64,000 bases of DNA, from NCBI GenBank assembly GCA_016192825.1, contig JACPTK010000085.1:1-64000 (forward strand), given 5' to 3'. Origin of the DNA: Betaproteobacteria bacterium. Lineage in GTDB: Bacteria > Pseudomonadota > Gammaproteobacteria > Burkholderiales > SG8-41. A model generated the notes under the pieces. That model saw nothing but the letters and a program-made list of their open reading frames with translations, searched no databases and was not told where the DNA came from. A program made the position numbers and the translations under genes. This document shows positions 1 to 8,431 of this stretch, piece by piece (position 1 is the stretch's first letter; the number at the start of each line of letters is the position of its first letter).

Positions 1-126
1 AACCTCGCGCCGTGAAACGAAGACCCAAGACTCATCCCCTGCTGACCAGACCACGCCATGTTCTCCGCACGCAACTGCTCAAACAGCAGCAAGCGCACAT
101 CGCGGCCGGCTTAAGGTAGTGCCATT

Positions 127-165
127 GGGGCCAGGCTCGAATTCTCGAAACCTGAGACTGGCCCC
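127..165. repeat. REP-like hairpin
   Basis: GGGGCCAG at 127-134 pairs perfectly with CTGGCCCC at 158-165 around a 23-nt loop. It lies in the 200 bp before the first gene, which otherwise shows no convincing coding sequence apart from a short run of GACTCGCGGATCGCGG-type repeats at about 177-203. It resembles palindromic intergenic repeats of the REP kind. It could also act as a terminator for the gene on the minus strand that ends at 201, but there is no T-run. Confidence 0.45.
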
Positions 166-200
166 TTAATCTCAAGTGACTCGCGGATCGCGGCTCGCGA

Positions 201-1631
201 CTAGGCCGGGCTAAGCGCTTGTCTTCCCGGTTCTACTCTAGCTTCCTGCAATTCCCATGCGCTGGGCCGACCGCGCAGTCTCCAGGAGGCCGTATTCCAG
301 GCCATGGAAACAAGATTCGGTTTAAGCAGCCGGTAAAACTTCAATCCCGATTTCAGTTTTTGCTTTGGCGTCCAGAAATCCCGCTTGATCTGTCGTTCGA
401 TCTGGAGAATGTCGTCGACGCTGAGCTCGTCCGAATAGACCCGCTTGGTTTCAGGATCGATGTGGTAGCCGGGCGCCGCCAGCACTTTCGCCTTGAGCGG
501 TTCCGGGCCACGGATTCGCAAAGGATGGATCATGATCGAGTCCAGCCCTATGGCACGTGCAAAACCCGGTATCTGCAGCATCTGCTCGCGGGTTTCGCCG
601 ACGTTGCCGATGATGAAATTGGAGACAAAGAACATCGGCACGTGACGGATCTTGGCAAACGCCTTTTCAATGGTCCGCCGCTTGAGGTCCTTGTTCAGGA
701 ACTCCAGAAGGTGATCGTGCATCGACTCGATGCCAAAGGTCACGTAGCGGAAACCCGTCCGCGCCATCTTCTCAACCACCTCCGGGCGCATCCCCATGTT
801 GATCCGCGTCTCGATCGCGTAGGTCTTCTTGATCCCGCGCACGAGCAACTCCTCGCACAGCTCGTCCATGCGATCGGGCCGGTGAAAGGCCAGGTCATCG
901 ACAAACGTCACGAAAGGCGCCCCGATCTGCTCCAGCTCTTCGGCAACCGATTTCGCGGACCGCGCCGTGTAGGTGATCTGCCGGCCTTCGGAATCCCTGT
1001 TGAAGGTGCAAAACGCGCAGTGGAAGGGGCAACCGCGCGAGCTCTGGAGGGCGTCGGTGGCGAGCCCCAGATCAAGACCATCGCGCCGGATCGTGCCGTA
1101 ACGCGCCCGACGCAATGAACGATCCGGGAGGGGAAAATCGGGGACAGGACCATAGGGTGGCATCGGCGTTGAGTGAACCTTTCCGCCCTTGAAAAAGGAC
1201 ACGCCCGACACCTGTTCGGCAGAACCGCTTTCCACGAAAACGCGGAAACGACCGTCATCCGGCCCGGAAAACACCACATCTACACGCTCTTCTTCCGGCG
1301 CGCTGACCAGCGCTTCGCGATTTACCTCCGCAAATCGCCCTCCGGCCACGACAGTGACGCCCGGTCGTCTCCTCTTGATCGACCGCACCATCGCAGACAC
1401 CCTGGGCAACGGCATATCCCAGAGAAAGCTGAGCGCCACGATATCGGCATCGGGCGGCAGGACTTGTTGCCAGTCCCGATCAAAACGCAGGTCAATCAGG
1501 AATCGCCTGGGAATGATGTTGCGAACGCTGGCGGCAACCAGTTCCAGACCCAATGGTGGAAACATCCTGTCGAATCTGGATCCCTCACCATCGTCAGGAT
1601 AAATAAAACAAGCGGAACTGAAGGCGGACAT
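201..1631 (-). CDS. B12-binding domain radical SAM protein
   Basis: This 476-aa protein has an N-terminal cobalamin-binding Rossmann-like domain (about residues 20-140, with VALSFLWDMP and VVAGGRFAE in the usual places). A radical SAM TIM-barrel domain follows. The [4Fe-4S]/SAM motif CPFHCAFC (CxxxCxxC, near residue 202) is intact, and later segments such as TFGIES fit the barrel. Members of this family do methyl transfer or ring/carbon rearrangement, but the substrate cannot be read from sequence. The ATG is preceded by a GAGGGGGG ribosome site. It has no operon partner in the window; the next gene upstream is 344 bp away. Confidence 0.85.
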   Translation of the reverse strand: MSAFSSACFIYPDDGEGSRFDRMFPPLGLELVAASVRNIIPRRFLIDLRFDRDWQQVLPPDADIVALSFLWDMPLPRVSAMVRSIKRRRPGVTVVAGGRFAEVNREALVSAPEEERVDVVFSGPDDGRFRVFVESGSAEQVSGVSFFKGGKVHSTPMPPYGPVPDFPLPDRSLRRARYGTIRRDGLDLGLATDALQSSRGCPFHCAFCTFNRDSEGRQITYTARSAKSVAEELEQIGAPFVTFVDDLAFHRPDRMDELCEELLVRGIKKTYAIETRINMGMRPEVVEKMARTGFRYVTFGIESMHDHLLEFLNKDLKRRTIEKAFAKIRHVPMFFVSNFIIGNVGETREQMLQIPGFARAIGLDSIMIHPLRIRGPEPLKAKVLAAPGYHIDPETKRVYSDELSVDDILQIERQIKRDFWTPKQKLKSGLKFYRLLKPNLVSMAWNTASWRLRGRPSAWELQEARVEPGRQALSPA

Positions 1632-1897
1632 ACCCCCCTCTTCTCGAGCGCTAGTAGATAGTGAATTGCTTCAATTCCCCTGGCGCCCTTCACCAACTGA
1701 TTGAATTCTTACTATGCGCCGGGATCGCCGCTTGAGCAAGTCAAGACCGGCGAAGAGGGGGTCACGCAGGCCGCTCGTATTAAAAGCCGGGCTGGATTGA
1801 TTGGACAACCGCTTAGGGTCGAATCCAGCCGTTCCGGGGGCCAGTTGGATTCGTGACCTGAACTTGCAGTGAATGCCGGATTGATTCGCGAGGCCAG

Positions 1898-1923
1898 AAA
1901 TAGGGTCAGACTGACCCCTATTT
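1898..1923. repeat. REP-type palindrome
   Basis: AAATAGGGTCAG and CTGACCCCTATTT face each other around one base, giving a near-perfect palindrome with one bulged C. The GGGTCAG/CTGACCC core is typical of REP sequences spread by RAYT transposases in proteobacteria. It lies in the 344-bp gap between the radical SAM gene and the DapA-like gene; nothing else recognisable is seen in that gap. Confidence 0.55.
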
Positions 1924-1975
1924 TCGCGTGGTTGAAATTTCGCGCCGCACGCCTCCTGGCGGCGGAAGGCTTCGT

Positions 1976-2929
1976 TCAAAAACCCGCGGCGGCTTTCGCT
2001 ACCCTGAGCCCCACTTTCGAGAGCGCGAAACGGATCTCTTCCCTTTTCGCGTCGTCCACGTTGATGGCGGGCGGGCGGACCCAGGACGAATTGAGCTCGC
2101 CGAGCTGCACCAGCGCCTCCTTGTTCGCGGCGGGAGTGGAGATCGGCGTGCGATGCAGTTGATATTCGTAGATCGCGCGCATCAGGGGCACCGCGAACGA
2201 GTTATGGATGCTCTTCGCCTTCTGCGCCGATCCGCTGGTCGCCTCGCGCACCAGGTCCGACCACTGCTGCGTGCCTACGACGCTGATGCCGACCAGCGCG
2301 CCGGGCGCGTCGTGCAACAGCATGCCGAGCAGCGACGGCGCATCGCACGCCGCCAGCACCGAGATGCGGTCATGCAACGCGTCGTGAAGTTCCGCGTACT
2401 TTGTGGGCGATCCCGTCGCAGCTTTCATCGCGACCACGTTGGGGAGCTCGGCGATACGCATGAGCGCCTCCAGCGAGTAGACCGCGCCGGCGGTCTCCGG
2501 GTACTGGAATACGCTCATCGGCAGGTTCACTTCCCGGTCGAGGCGCTGGAAAACGGAAAAAACCGCGTCGGGGTTCCGGGCGAGGTGGCGGTACGGCCGC
2601 ACGTCGAACAGCGGGAACACCAGCAGCATGTCGGCGCCCGCCTCCTTGGCGTTGAGCCCCTGCCGCACCAGGTCCGCGAGAGAGTGGCTTGCGATTCCCG
2701 CGATGACTTTCAGCTGCCTGGGCAGCACCTTCCTGGCGGCCGCGACGATATTCTTCCGCTCGTCCGATGTCAGCGTCAGCACTTCGCCGGCATGGCCGTT
2801 CACGCACACGCCGTAGAGTCCCGTCGCCGAGCCCACCCGCGCAACGTGAGCGGACAGGCTCTTGTAGTCGACGGAGCCGTCGGTGTTGAAAGGCGTTACC
2901 GTCGCAGGAATCAAACCGCGAATCTCCAT
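1976..2929 (-). CDS. DapA/NanA-family aldolase (dihydrodipicolinate synthase-like)
   Basis: A 317-aa (beta/alpha)8 class I aldolase-family protein. The N-terminus IPATVTPFNTDGSVD matches the family start. The Schiff-base lysine is in VVAMKAATG (about residue 174), and the preceding VFQYPETAG carries the conserved Tyr. Family members join or split pyruvate-type keto acids and aldehydes. The usual GTTGE loop is replaced by VNGHAGE, so it is probably not the lysine-biosynthesis enzyme but a catabolic relative. A GGAGAAGAGG ribosome site stands before the ATG. A Bug gene with the same direction lies upstream (3072-4043), suggesting a shared transcript and a keto-acid substrate. Confidence 0.8.
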   Translation of the reverse strand: MEIRGLIPATVTPFNTDGSVDYKSLSAHVARVGSATGLYGVCVNGHAGEVLTLTSDERKNIVAAARKVLPRQLKVIAGIASHSLADLVRQGLNAKEAGADMLLVFPLFDVRPYRHLARNPDAVFSVFQRLDREVNLPMSVFQYPETAGAVYSLEALMRIAELPNVVAMKAATGSPTKYAELHDALHDRISVLAACDAPSLLGMLLHDAPGALVGISVVGTQQWSDLVREATSGSAQKAKSIHNSFAVPLMRAIYEYQLHRTPISTPAANKEALVQLGELNSSWVRPPAINVDDAKREEIRFALSKVGLRVAKAAAGF

Positions 2930-3071
2930 ATGCCTCTTCTCCAGTGACGCGCCGTCAGCGCGGATGACGTTTCAACAGTCTAGCATTGTGGCGGATACCG
3001 CTTGAAAAGGGGACCCCCCTCTGTTCCAGCTCGCGCAACCAGCACTGCGCGAATCTCGCGAGCGCCGCTTT

Positions 3072-4043
3072 TTACTCCGCCTGGATGCCGGCGGCACGAA
3101 TGACCTTTCGCCATTTGTCGTGCTCGGCGAGCTGGAACCTCATCAACTCGCCGGACGTCGTCGGGAACGGAATGCTGCCCGCATTGAGCATATATTCTTT
3201 GACCTTCGGCCGTCCGAGCACCGTGACGAACAATTCGTTGGCTCGCGCCACGATCTCGTTGGGCGTGCCGGCCGGCAACCAGGCAGCGTTCCAGAACGCC
3301 CACTCATAGCCACGAACGCCGGCTTCATGCATGGTCGGAACGTCGGGCAGGGTAGGCCAGCGCTGCGTGCCGGAGATCGCCAGCGCGCGCAGCTTTCCGG
3401 CATTCACGTGGGGCATCACCACGACGAGGTTGGCCATCATCATGTCGACCCGACCCGCGACGAGATCGATACTCGCCTGCGGAACCGTCTTGTATGGAAT
3501 GTTCCTTATCTTGATGCCGGCAAGGAGCTTGTAGAGCTCGACGGCTGCCAGACTCACGGAACTGCCTGAGCCGAACGTCAGCATGTCCGGGCTTTTCTTT
3601 GCCAGTGCGGTCAACTCCTTGATGCTCTTCGCCGGCACTTGCGGGTGCACCACCGCCAGCACCATTCCCCGGGAAATCCCGCTCACCGGAATGAAGTCTT
3701 TTACGTAGTCGTATGGCAGCTTCTTGAAGAGGCTCTGGTTCGCCGCATGCGTCGAATTGGTGCCGATCAGGATCGTATAGCCGTCCGGCGCCGCCCTCGC
3801 CACATATTCAGCCGCCAGGATGCCGTTCGCTCCGGGCCTCGCCTCGACGATCACGCGTTGGCCGGTCAACCCGAACATCTCGGCCCCCAGCACGCGCGCC
3901 GTGTTTTCGGGAAACCCCGTTCCCATCGCGATAAAACGGTGCGGTTTTGATGGAAACTGCGCCTGCCCGCTGGCAATGCCGGCGTGCGCGAGACTGCAAA
4001 CGGCAAGCGCGGCAGCGATCGATCGGAAAATGGGTTCAATCAT
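3072..4043 (-). CDS. Bug/TctC-family periplasmic binding protein, atypical N-lobe motif
   Basis: This 323-aa protein has an N-terminal signal peptide (hydrophobic residues 8-26, cleavage probably after GIASGQA). Family landmarks follow: ARAAPDGYTILIG, LPYDYVKDFIPVS, FGSGSSVSLAAVELY and a C-terminal WRKVIRAAGI. It should bind a small carboxylate in the periplasm. The PGGxxD loop after the first strand, which helps form the ligand pocket in Bug proteins, is replaced by TGFPENTAR, so ligand recognition may differ. It probably precedes the DapA-like gene in one transcript (142-bp gap). Confidence 0.85.
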   Translation of the reverse strand: MIEPIFRSIAAALAVCSLAHAGIASGQAQFPSKPHRFIAMGTGFPENTARVLGAEMFGLTGQRVIVEARPGANGILAAEYVARAAPDGYTILIGTNSTHAANQSLFKKLPYDYVKDFIPVSGISRGMVLAVVHPQVPAKSIKELTALAKKSPDMLTFGSGSSVSLAAVELYKLLAGIKIRNIPYKTVPQASIDLVAGRVDMMMANLVVVMPHVNAGKLRALAISGTQRWPTLPDVPTMHEAGVRGYEWAFWNAAWLPAGTPNEIVARANELFVTVLGRPKVKEYMLNAGSIPFPTTSGELMRFQLAEHDKWRKVIRAAGIQAE

Positions 4044-4224
4044 GGAACGCCCTCGTTAATTCGCCCGGTGTTGCGTACTCAATCGGTCAGCATGATAAGA
4101 CCTGCCAGCCAACCACCAATCGGATCACGCTAACTCGAAGCGAGCCGTTTCCCTTTGACTTGGATCAACAACGTAAATGGGGTCACTGTGAGGTAGCCCC
4201 GATTGTACGGACACCTAGTTAAGC

Positions 4225-4338
4225 TGAATCGGGGTCGGACCACTGCAACACTTTGATCCGAAGCTACAAAGCGCGAAAATGAGCCTCGTCTGACCGCTTA
4301 GAAGCGCATTTTCGGCTGCAAAACCGCGGCTCTAAGCG
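4225..4338. repeat. Dispersed intergenic repeat, family A (copy 1)
   Basis: This copy starts GAATCGGGGTCGGACC and ends with an imperfect palindrome: CTTAGAAGCG, TTTT, then AAAA and TCTAAG. Related copies lie at 4989-5100, 23042-23190, 23980-24081, 32367-32476 and 50062-50113, always between genes. The copy fills most of the 329-bp gap between the Bug gene and the VOC gene; no coding sequence is seen there. Confidence 0.7.
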
Positions 4339-4372
4339 AATCCGTGCAAGAAAGTGCCTATGAGGGGATGAC

Positions 4373-4768
4373 ATGGCCCGCATCACCAGCGTGGATCACC
4401 TCACGATATCCGTGAGCGATTTCGAGCGGTCGAAGCGCTTTTATGGCGCGCTGTTCAAGTTCCTCGGCATGAAGGTGATGGGAGAGTACGGAGACGCGAT
4501 CGGCTGGAAGAACGGCAACACGCGCTTCTGGATCTACCAGGCCGACGCCAAGGGGCGCAAGCGCAGGCACCGGATCGGCGACGTCGGGTTTCACCACTAC
4601 GCGTTTTCCCTGCGCAACCGGAAAGACGTGAACGATCTCGAGGCCTTCCTCGAGCGGACCGGCGCGAGGATCGTCGATCCGGTGGGCGAGTATTACGACA
4701 ACTACTACGCCGTCTACTTCCTCGACCCTGACGGCCTCAAGCTGGAAGGCATGCACTACGGCAAGTAG
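4373..4768 (+). CDS. VOC-family (glyoxalase/dioxygenase fold) protein
   Basis: A 131-aa single-domain vicinal-oxygen-chelate protein. Metal-ligand candidates are His9 (VDHLTISV), the histidines of FHHYAF (about residues 78-79) and the Glu in LKLEGMHY near the C-terminus; FLDPDGLKLE is the family signature. Such proteins bind a divalent metal and act as lyases, isomerases, dioxygenases or fosfomycin-type resistance enzymes. The substrate is not evident. It stands alone between intergenic repeats and is followed closely by a strong terminator. Confidence 0.8.
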   Translation: MARITSVDHLTISVSDFERSKRFYGALFKFLGMKVMGEYGDAIGWKNGNTRFWIYQADAKGRKRRHRIGDVGFHHYAFSLRNRKDVNDLEAFLERTGARIVDPVGEYYDNYYAVYFLDPDGLKLEGMHYGK

Positions 4769-4797
4769 GCCGACCTCAACCGCGTCGGCCCACGCAG

Positions 4798-4829
4798 AAA
4801 CAAAGCCCCGCGGAAGCGGGGCTTTGTTT
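4798..4829 (+). terminator. Rho-independent terminator of the VOC gene
   Basis: AAACAAAGCCCCGC pairs fully with GCGGGGCTTTGTTT around a GGAA loop, giving a 14-bp perfect stem that ends in a T-rich arm. It begins 30 bp after the VOC stop codon. The symmetry would let it work in both directions. Confidence 0.85.
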
Positions 4830-4846
4830 CTTATTGAAGACGGCGA

Positions 4847-4981
4847 TCACACGGGCAGCGGTTCCGGCTGTTCGGCTCCGGCCGCGGGCTTCACCGGCTT
4901 CGCCGGCACCACGGCCGCCTGCCGCTGCCGCTCCCGTTCTTCCTGCTCCATCTGCTTCCGCAACGCCTCGATTTTGCGCAT
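4847..4981 (-). CDS. Small charged peptide, possibly a gene remnant
   Basis: A 44-codon reading frame begins MRKIEALRKQMEQEE, is rich in Glu/Arg/Gln in its first half (helical, coiled-coil-like) and ends in a Pro/Ala-rich tail. It sits between a terminator and a family-A repeat, and no ribosome site is clear. It may be a genuine small protein or the 3' end of a lost gene. No function can be assigned. Confidence 0.3.
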   Translation of the reverse strand: MRKIEALRKQMEQEERERQRQAAVVPAKPVKPAAGAEQPEPLPV

Positions 4982-4988
4982 CGGGCCT

Positions 4989-5100
4989 GAATCGGGGTCG
5001 GACCAGCGCAACACTTTGATTAACCGGAGAACAGACCCTGAAATAGGCCTGCGCAGAGGCTTAGAGCCGCATTTTCCGGGGCAAAACGCCCGTTCTAAGC
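4989..5100. repeat. Dispersed intergenic repeat, family A (copy 2)
   Basis: Starts ATCGGGGTCGGACCAGCG and ends in the complete palindromic part: GGCTTAGAGCCG, TTTT, GGGGC, AAAA, CGTTCTAAGC. This is one of the best copies for defining the family. About 10 bp further on (5107-5146) lies a run of near-tandem GACTCGTGACTCGCGG and GATCGCGGATCGCGG units. Confidence 0.75.
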
Positions 5101-5106
5101 CCGGTT

Positions 5107-5215
5107 TCGTGACTCGTGACTCGCGGATCGCGGATCGCGGCTGGTGCGTCGTTAGAATCTTGTAGTTCCTGTTATTCCTGTTCATCGAAGTGCCGGGACT
5201 CGCGGCTCGTGACCG
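5107..5215. repeat. Short imperfect tandem repeats (GACTCG/GATCGCGG type)
   Basis: 5107-5146 holds GTGACTCGTGACTCGCGG followed by GATCGCGGATCGCGG, and 5193-5215 again GGGACTCGCGGCTCGTGACC. The same words recur near 177-203, 23930-23968 and 25905-25920. There is no coding potential here; the 5101-5277 gap holds only these units. Confidence 0.55.
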
Positions 5216-5277
5216 GACTCCGCACAGCACGCGGGAGACCCATCACCACCTTTGAGAAGGCGCAGCCGCCCACGCCT

Positions 5278-5690
5278 CTACTCCACCCTGATCCCCGCCG
5301 ACTTGATCACCTTCGACCACTGCGCGATTTCCGCGTTGATCCTCCTCGCGAGTTCCTCCGGCGTGCTCGAGTGGACCTCGAGGCCCTGCTGCTCCAGCTT
5401 CGGTCGCAAGTCCGCGTCGCCCAATGCCCTGGCCACGCTTCGATTCAGGGTCGCGACGATGGCCTTGGGCGTGGACGCCGGGACGAGCATGGCATACCAG
5501 ATCGTGCAATCGTAACCAGGAACGCCCGCCTCCGCGATGGTCGGCAGGTCCGGCATGACCGGCGAGCGCCGCGCGCCCGACACGGTAAGGGCGCGCAGGC
5601 GATTGGACTTGATGTAGTTGATTGTCGGCGGCATGCCGGCGATCATGACCTGGACGCGCCCGGCCACGGCGTCCACAGTGATGGCCCTGC
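5278..5690 (-). pseudogene. Truncated Bug/TctC gene (C-terminal part only)
   Basis: About 137 codons match the C-terminal 40% of a Bug protein: PTIAEAGVPGYDCTIWYAML, LVPASTPKAIV and a final WSKVIKSAGI. The N-terminal signal peptide and first lobe are absent. Homology stops at about 5691, exactly where an 18-bp sequence beginning GTCCACGATGTG starts; this sequence is also found at about 9471, upstream of the second GlcG-like copy. The gene was therefore probably cut when the GlcG-Bug module was duplicated into it. No product is expected. Confidence 0.8.
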
Positions 5691-5768
5691 GTCCACGATG
5701 TGACGCCAAGTCGCGCGCGCTTTGTGCTAGGCTTGCGCACCGGGATTCTCACCAGGGAGAGGACGCAC

Positions 5769-6197
5769 ATGCGTTTTAAACCCGTGATCACGCTCGACGA
5801 CGCGAAAAAAATGCTCGCGGCCGGTGAAGCCGAAGCGATCAAGAACAACTGGAATATCGTGATCGCGATCCTCGACGATGCCGGGATCCTGGTCGCGCTG
5901 CACCGCATGGACGGGGCACGGCCGGGCAATCCAGAGATCGCAATCCAGAAGGCGCGCACCTCCGCTCTCACGCAGCGCTCCAGCAAGGTCTGGGAGGACT
6001 GGGTCGACGGCGGCAAGATCTCCTCGACGACCATGCCGTTCATGTCGAAACGCGGCGGGCTCCCCATTATCGTCGAAGGCGAATGCCTCGGCGCGGTCGG
6101 CGTCTCCGGCGTCGCCTCGCACCAGGACGAGCAGGTCGCAATGGCGGCGATCGCTGCGGCCTTTCCCAACTTCAAGACCGTGCGGCCGGGGGACTGA
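5769..6197 (+). CDS. GlcG/HbpS-like (DUF336) protein, copy 1
   Basis: A 143-aa protein of the GlcG/HbpS fold, with family landmarks NNWNIVIAILDDAGILVALH, RMDGARPGNPEIAIQKA and a Gly-rich C-terminal GVSGVASHQDEQVA. Relatives bind haem or corrinoid, or are encoded with glycolate and diol enzymes; a direct enzymatic role is unproven. Upstream, CACCAGGGAGAGGACGCAC supplies the ribosome site. It precedes a Bug gene (84-bp gap). Codons 9-66 are almost identical in DNA to the copy at 9596, while both ends differ at many third positions, which points to gene conversion. Confidence 0.85.
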   Translation: MRFKPVITLDDAKKMLAAGEAEAIKNNWNIVIAILDDAGILVALHRMDGARPGNPEIAIQKARTSALTQRSSKVWEDWVDGGKISSTTMPFMSKRGGLPIIVEGECLGAVGVSGVASHQDEQVAMAAIAAAFPNFKTVRPGD

Positions 6198-6281
6198 CGC
6201 GACGGCGATCCGCCCGCACCGCACCGGGAAACCGTCGCTTCGCGCGCACCGGCTTCTGATCAGCCAAGGAGGAGGACAACC

Positions 6282-7277
6282 ATGAAGATCGCGATCAGGC
6301 TTGTTTTCGGCGCAGGCTGCGCCCTGCTGAGTGCCGCCGTGTGGAGTCAGATGCCGCCGGCCAGCCATGCGTCCTATCCTGCCAAGCCGATCCGGATGAT
6401 CATTGCGGGCCCGCCGGGCGGCACCACCGACACGGCCGGCCGAATCATGGCGCCTGGCCTGGTCGCGCTGTTGGGCCAGCCCATCGTCATTGACAGCCGC
6501 ACCGGCGCCGCCGGCGCCATCGCCTGCGATCTGGTCGCCAAGTCCGAAGCGGACGGATACACCGTGCTCCTGGGCTTCTCGGGCCCGCTGGTCATCGTGC
6601 CGAACCTAAGGGAACGCATGCCCTACGACACGCTGCGGGACTTGGCGCCGGTGTCGCTGTTGATGACCGCGCCGTACGTGATGCTGGTACACCCCAGCGT
6701 GCCCGCGCGATCGGTCAAGGACCTGATCACGCTCGCCCAGGCGCACCCCGACAATCTCAATTACGGGTCGGGGGGCGTTGGTACCGGCATTCACATGTCG
6801 GCCGAACTCTTCAAACTGGCGGCGGGCGTGAAAATCGTGCACGTGAGCTACAAGAGCGCGGGGCCGGCTTTGACGGGCCTGCTGTCGGGCGAGGTCGACA
6901 TGGGGTTCGTCGGGCTGACGCAGGCGCTGCCGCACATCAAATCGGGCAGGGCTCGAGCCATCGCCACCGGAGGAAAGAAACGCCACCCGATGGCGCCGGA
7001 TCTGGCCACGCTCATGGAAAGCGGCTATCCCGTGGACGCATCCGGCTGGTACGGCGTCCTGGCGCCCGCCAAGACGCCGCCTGCCATCGTCACGCGGTTA
7101 TACGAAGCCATCGCGAAGGTATTGCTCGACGCGGAAGTCGTGCAGCGTCTGAACGCAAACGCGTTCGTGCTGGAGCGATCGACACCGAGTGAGTTCAGAG
7201 ATTTCCTGCGCCAAGAGCTTGCGACGTGGCGCAAGGTGGTGGAAGCCGCCGGCCTGAAGATCAAGGGCAACCGTTGA
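6282..7277 (+). CDS. Bug/TctC-family periplasmic binding protein
   Basis: 331 aa with a signal peptide (hydrophobic residues 6-22) and a full set of family blocks: YPAKPIRMIIAGPPGGTTD, EADGYTVLLGF, MPYDTLRDLAPVS, YGSGGVGTGIHMSAELF, VSYKSAGPALTGLL and WRKVVEAAGL. It is closest in this window to the protein at 10090 (shared FSGPLVIVPNL-type and LMTAPYVM-type segments), and both follow a GlcG-like gene, so the two genes form a duplicated module. GGAGGAGGACAACC precedes the ATG. No transporter membrane subunits are nearby. Confidence 0.9.
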   Translation: MKIAIRLVFGAGCALLSAAVWSQMPPASHASYPAKPIRMIIAGPPGGTTDTAGRIMAPGLVALLGQPIVIDSRTGAAGAIACDLVAKSEADGYTVLLGFSGPLVIVPNLRERMPYDTLRDLAPVSLLMTAPYVMLVHPSVPARSVKDLITLAQAHPDNLNYGSGGVGTGIHMSAELFKLAAGVKIVHVSYKSAGPALTGLLSGEVDMGFVGLTQALPHIKSGRARAIATGGKKRHPMAPDLATLMESGYPVDASGWYGVLAPAKTPPAIVTRLYEAIAKVLLDAEVVQRLNANAFVLERSTPSEFRDFLRQELATWRKVVEAAGLKIKGNR

Positions 7278-7348
7278 TCGCGCCGACGCCGTGAGGGCAC
7301 GGCGAGCGCGGCGCCGACGCAACCGTCACCCGGATAAGCGGCCGGCCT

Positions 7349-8431
7349 TCAGCGAAGCGCTTCCGCGAGTTGCGCCATGACCTGCGCAAGATCGCCGAAA
7401 GCATTGAATCGAGGCTGCGCCGCGATGCGCGGCGTGATGATGGCGTTGTCGAACTTCAGCAGCGGATCGTCGGAATTGCCCGGCTCTTCGTAGAAGGTAT
7501 CGAGTCCGAGGCCGCCCAGGTGCCCGGAGGCAAGCGCCTCCAGCAACGCGGCGCGATCAACCAGCTCCGCGCGCGCAACGTTGACGAGGCAGGCGCCTCG
7601 CTTCATCCGGGCAAGACGCACCCGATCGATGATCCCGCGGGTGGCCGCGTTGCTGGGCAAAAGAGGAAAGACCCAGTCGCTCTCCACGAGCAATTGGTCG
7701 AGCGGCCGGTACTCCACCGGGTAATGCCGCTCCTCGGCGTCGGGCAGCCGCGTGCGCTGGTAATAGACGACGCGCATCCCGAACGCGACCCCGCGGATCG
7801 CGACTTCCCGTCCGATTTCGCCCAGGCCGATGATGCCCAGCGTCGACTCGTGGAGCGTGCGCAAGCCGCCAATGCGCGCCCAGTTGGAGTTCGACGTATA
7901 CCGCGCGTCGAAGCGCCGGGGCGCGTAGCCAGCGGCGCGCAGCTGCTCCATGGTGATCAAGCTGCCGCTGCGGTTGAGCTTCTTGGCGAGCGCAAGCATG
8001 AGCCCCATCGCATACTCCGCGCACGCGATGTTCGCGCGCCGGCGCACCCGCAGGACCTTGATGCCGCGCTCCGAGCACGCGGCCACGTCGATGTTGCGCA
8101 ATATCGTTCCATACTTGTGCACGACGCGCAGGCGCCTGGCGATACCGAGCTCCTCGGCGCCGACCCTCAGCGATTCGGTCACGACCGCATCCGCGTCCCG
8201 AAACGCCGCCTGCAGCTCCGCCTGCGTCGACGCCAGCCGCACTTCCGCCGGATAGAGCCCCTGCGCGCGCTCGCGCGCGCGCCCGAGCCACGCCGGGTAA
8301 TCCGCGATGTCGTGCGCGACGAAATCGGCGATGGCCGCGGTACGCTCGGGAACCTCTTCCGCGTCGAGAAATGCCTGCAGCAGGCGCGGAAACGGATCAT
8401 TCTCGACCGCGATGACGGGGCGTCTGGTCAC
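7349..8431 (-). CDS. D-2-hydroxyacid dehydrogenase family protein, catalytic His replaced
   Basis: 360 aa from a GTG start whose GTGA overlaps the stop of the hydrolase gene upstream (translational coupling). The NAD-binding Rossmann motif is GIIGLGEIGREVAIRG (about residues 195-210). The catalytic Arg (VNVARAELVD) and Glu (LDTFYEEPG) are present. In place of the usual TPH motif with the acid-base His, the sequence reads IITPRIAAQPR. The paralogue at 15931 has the same His-to-Arg change. The family reduces 2-keto acids or oxidises D-2-hydroxy acids; with this change the chemistry may be altered. The hydrolase partner suggests an ester or lactone precursor. Confidence 0.85.
   Translation of the reverse strand: MTRRPVIAVENDPFPRLLQAFLDAEEVPERTAAIADFVAHDIADYPAWLGRARERAQGLYPAEVRLASTQAELQAAFRDADAVVTESLRVGAEELGIARRLRVVHKYGTILRNIDVAACSERGIKVLRVRRRANIACAEYAMGLMLALAKKLNRSGSLITMEQLRAAGYAPRRFDARYTSNSNWARIGGLRTLHESTLGIIGLGEIGREVAIRGVAFGMRVVYYQRTRLPDAEERHYPVEYRPLDQLLVESDWVFPLLPSNAATRGIIDRVRLARMKRGACLVNVARAELVDRAALLEALASGHLGGLGLDTFYEEPGNSDDPLLKFDNAIITPRIAAQPRFNAFGDLAQVMAQLAEALR

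Noticed and set aside
1-110. Possible 3' end of a transposase at the left edge
   Set aside because: Short Arg/Thr-rich frames only; no motif strong enough to support a call.
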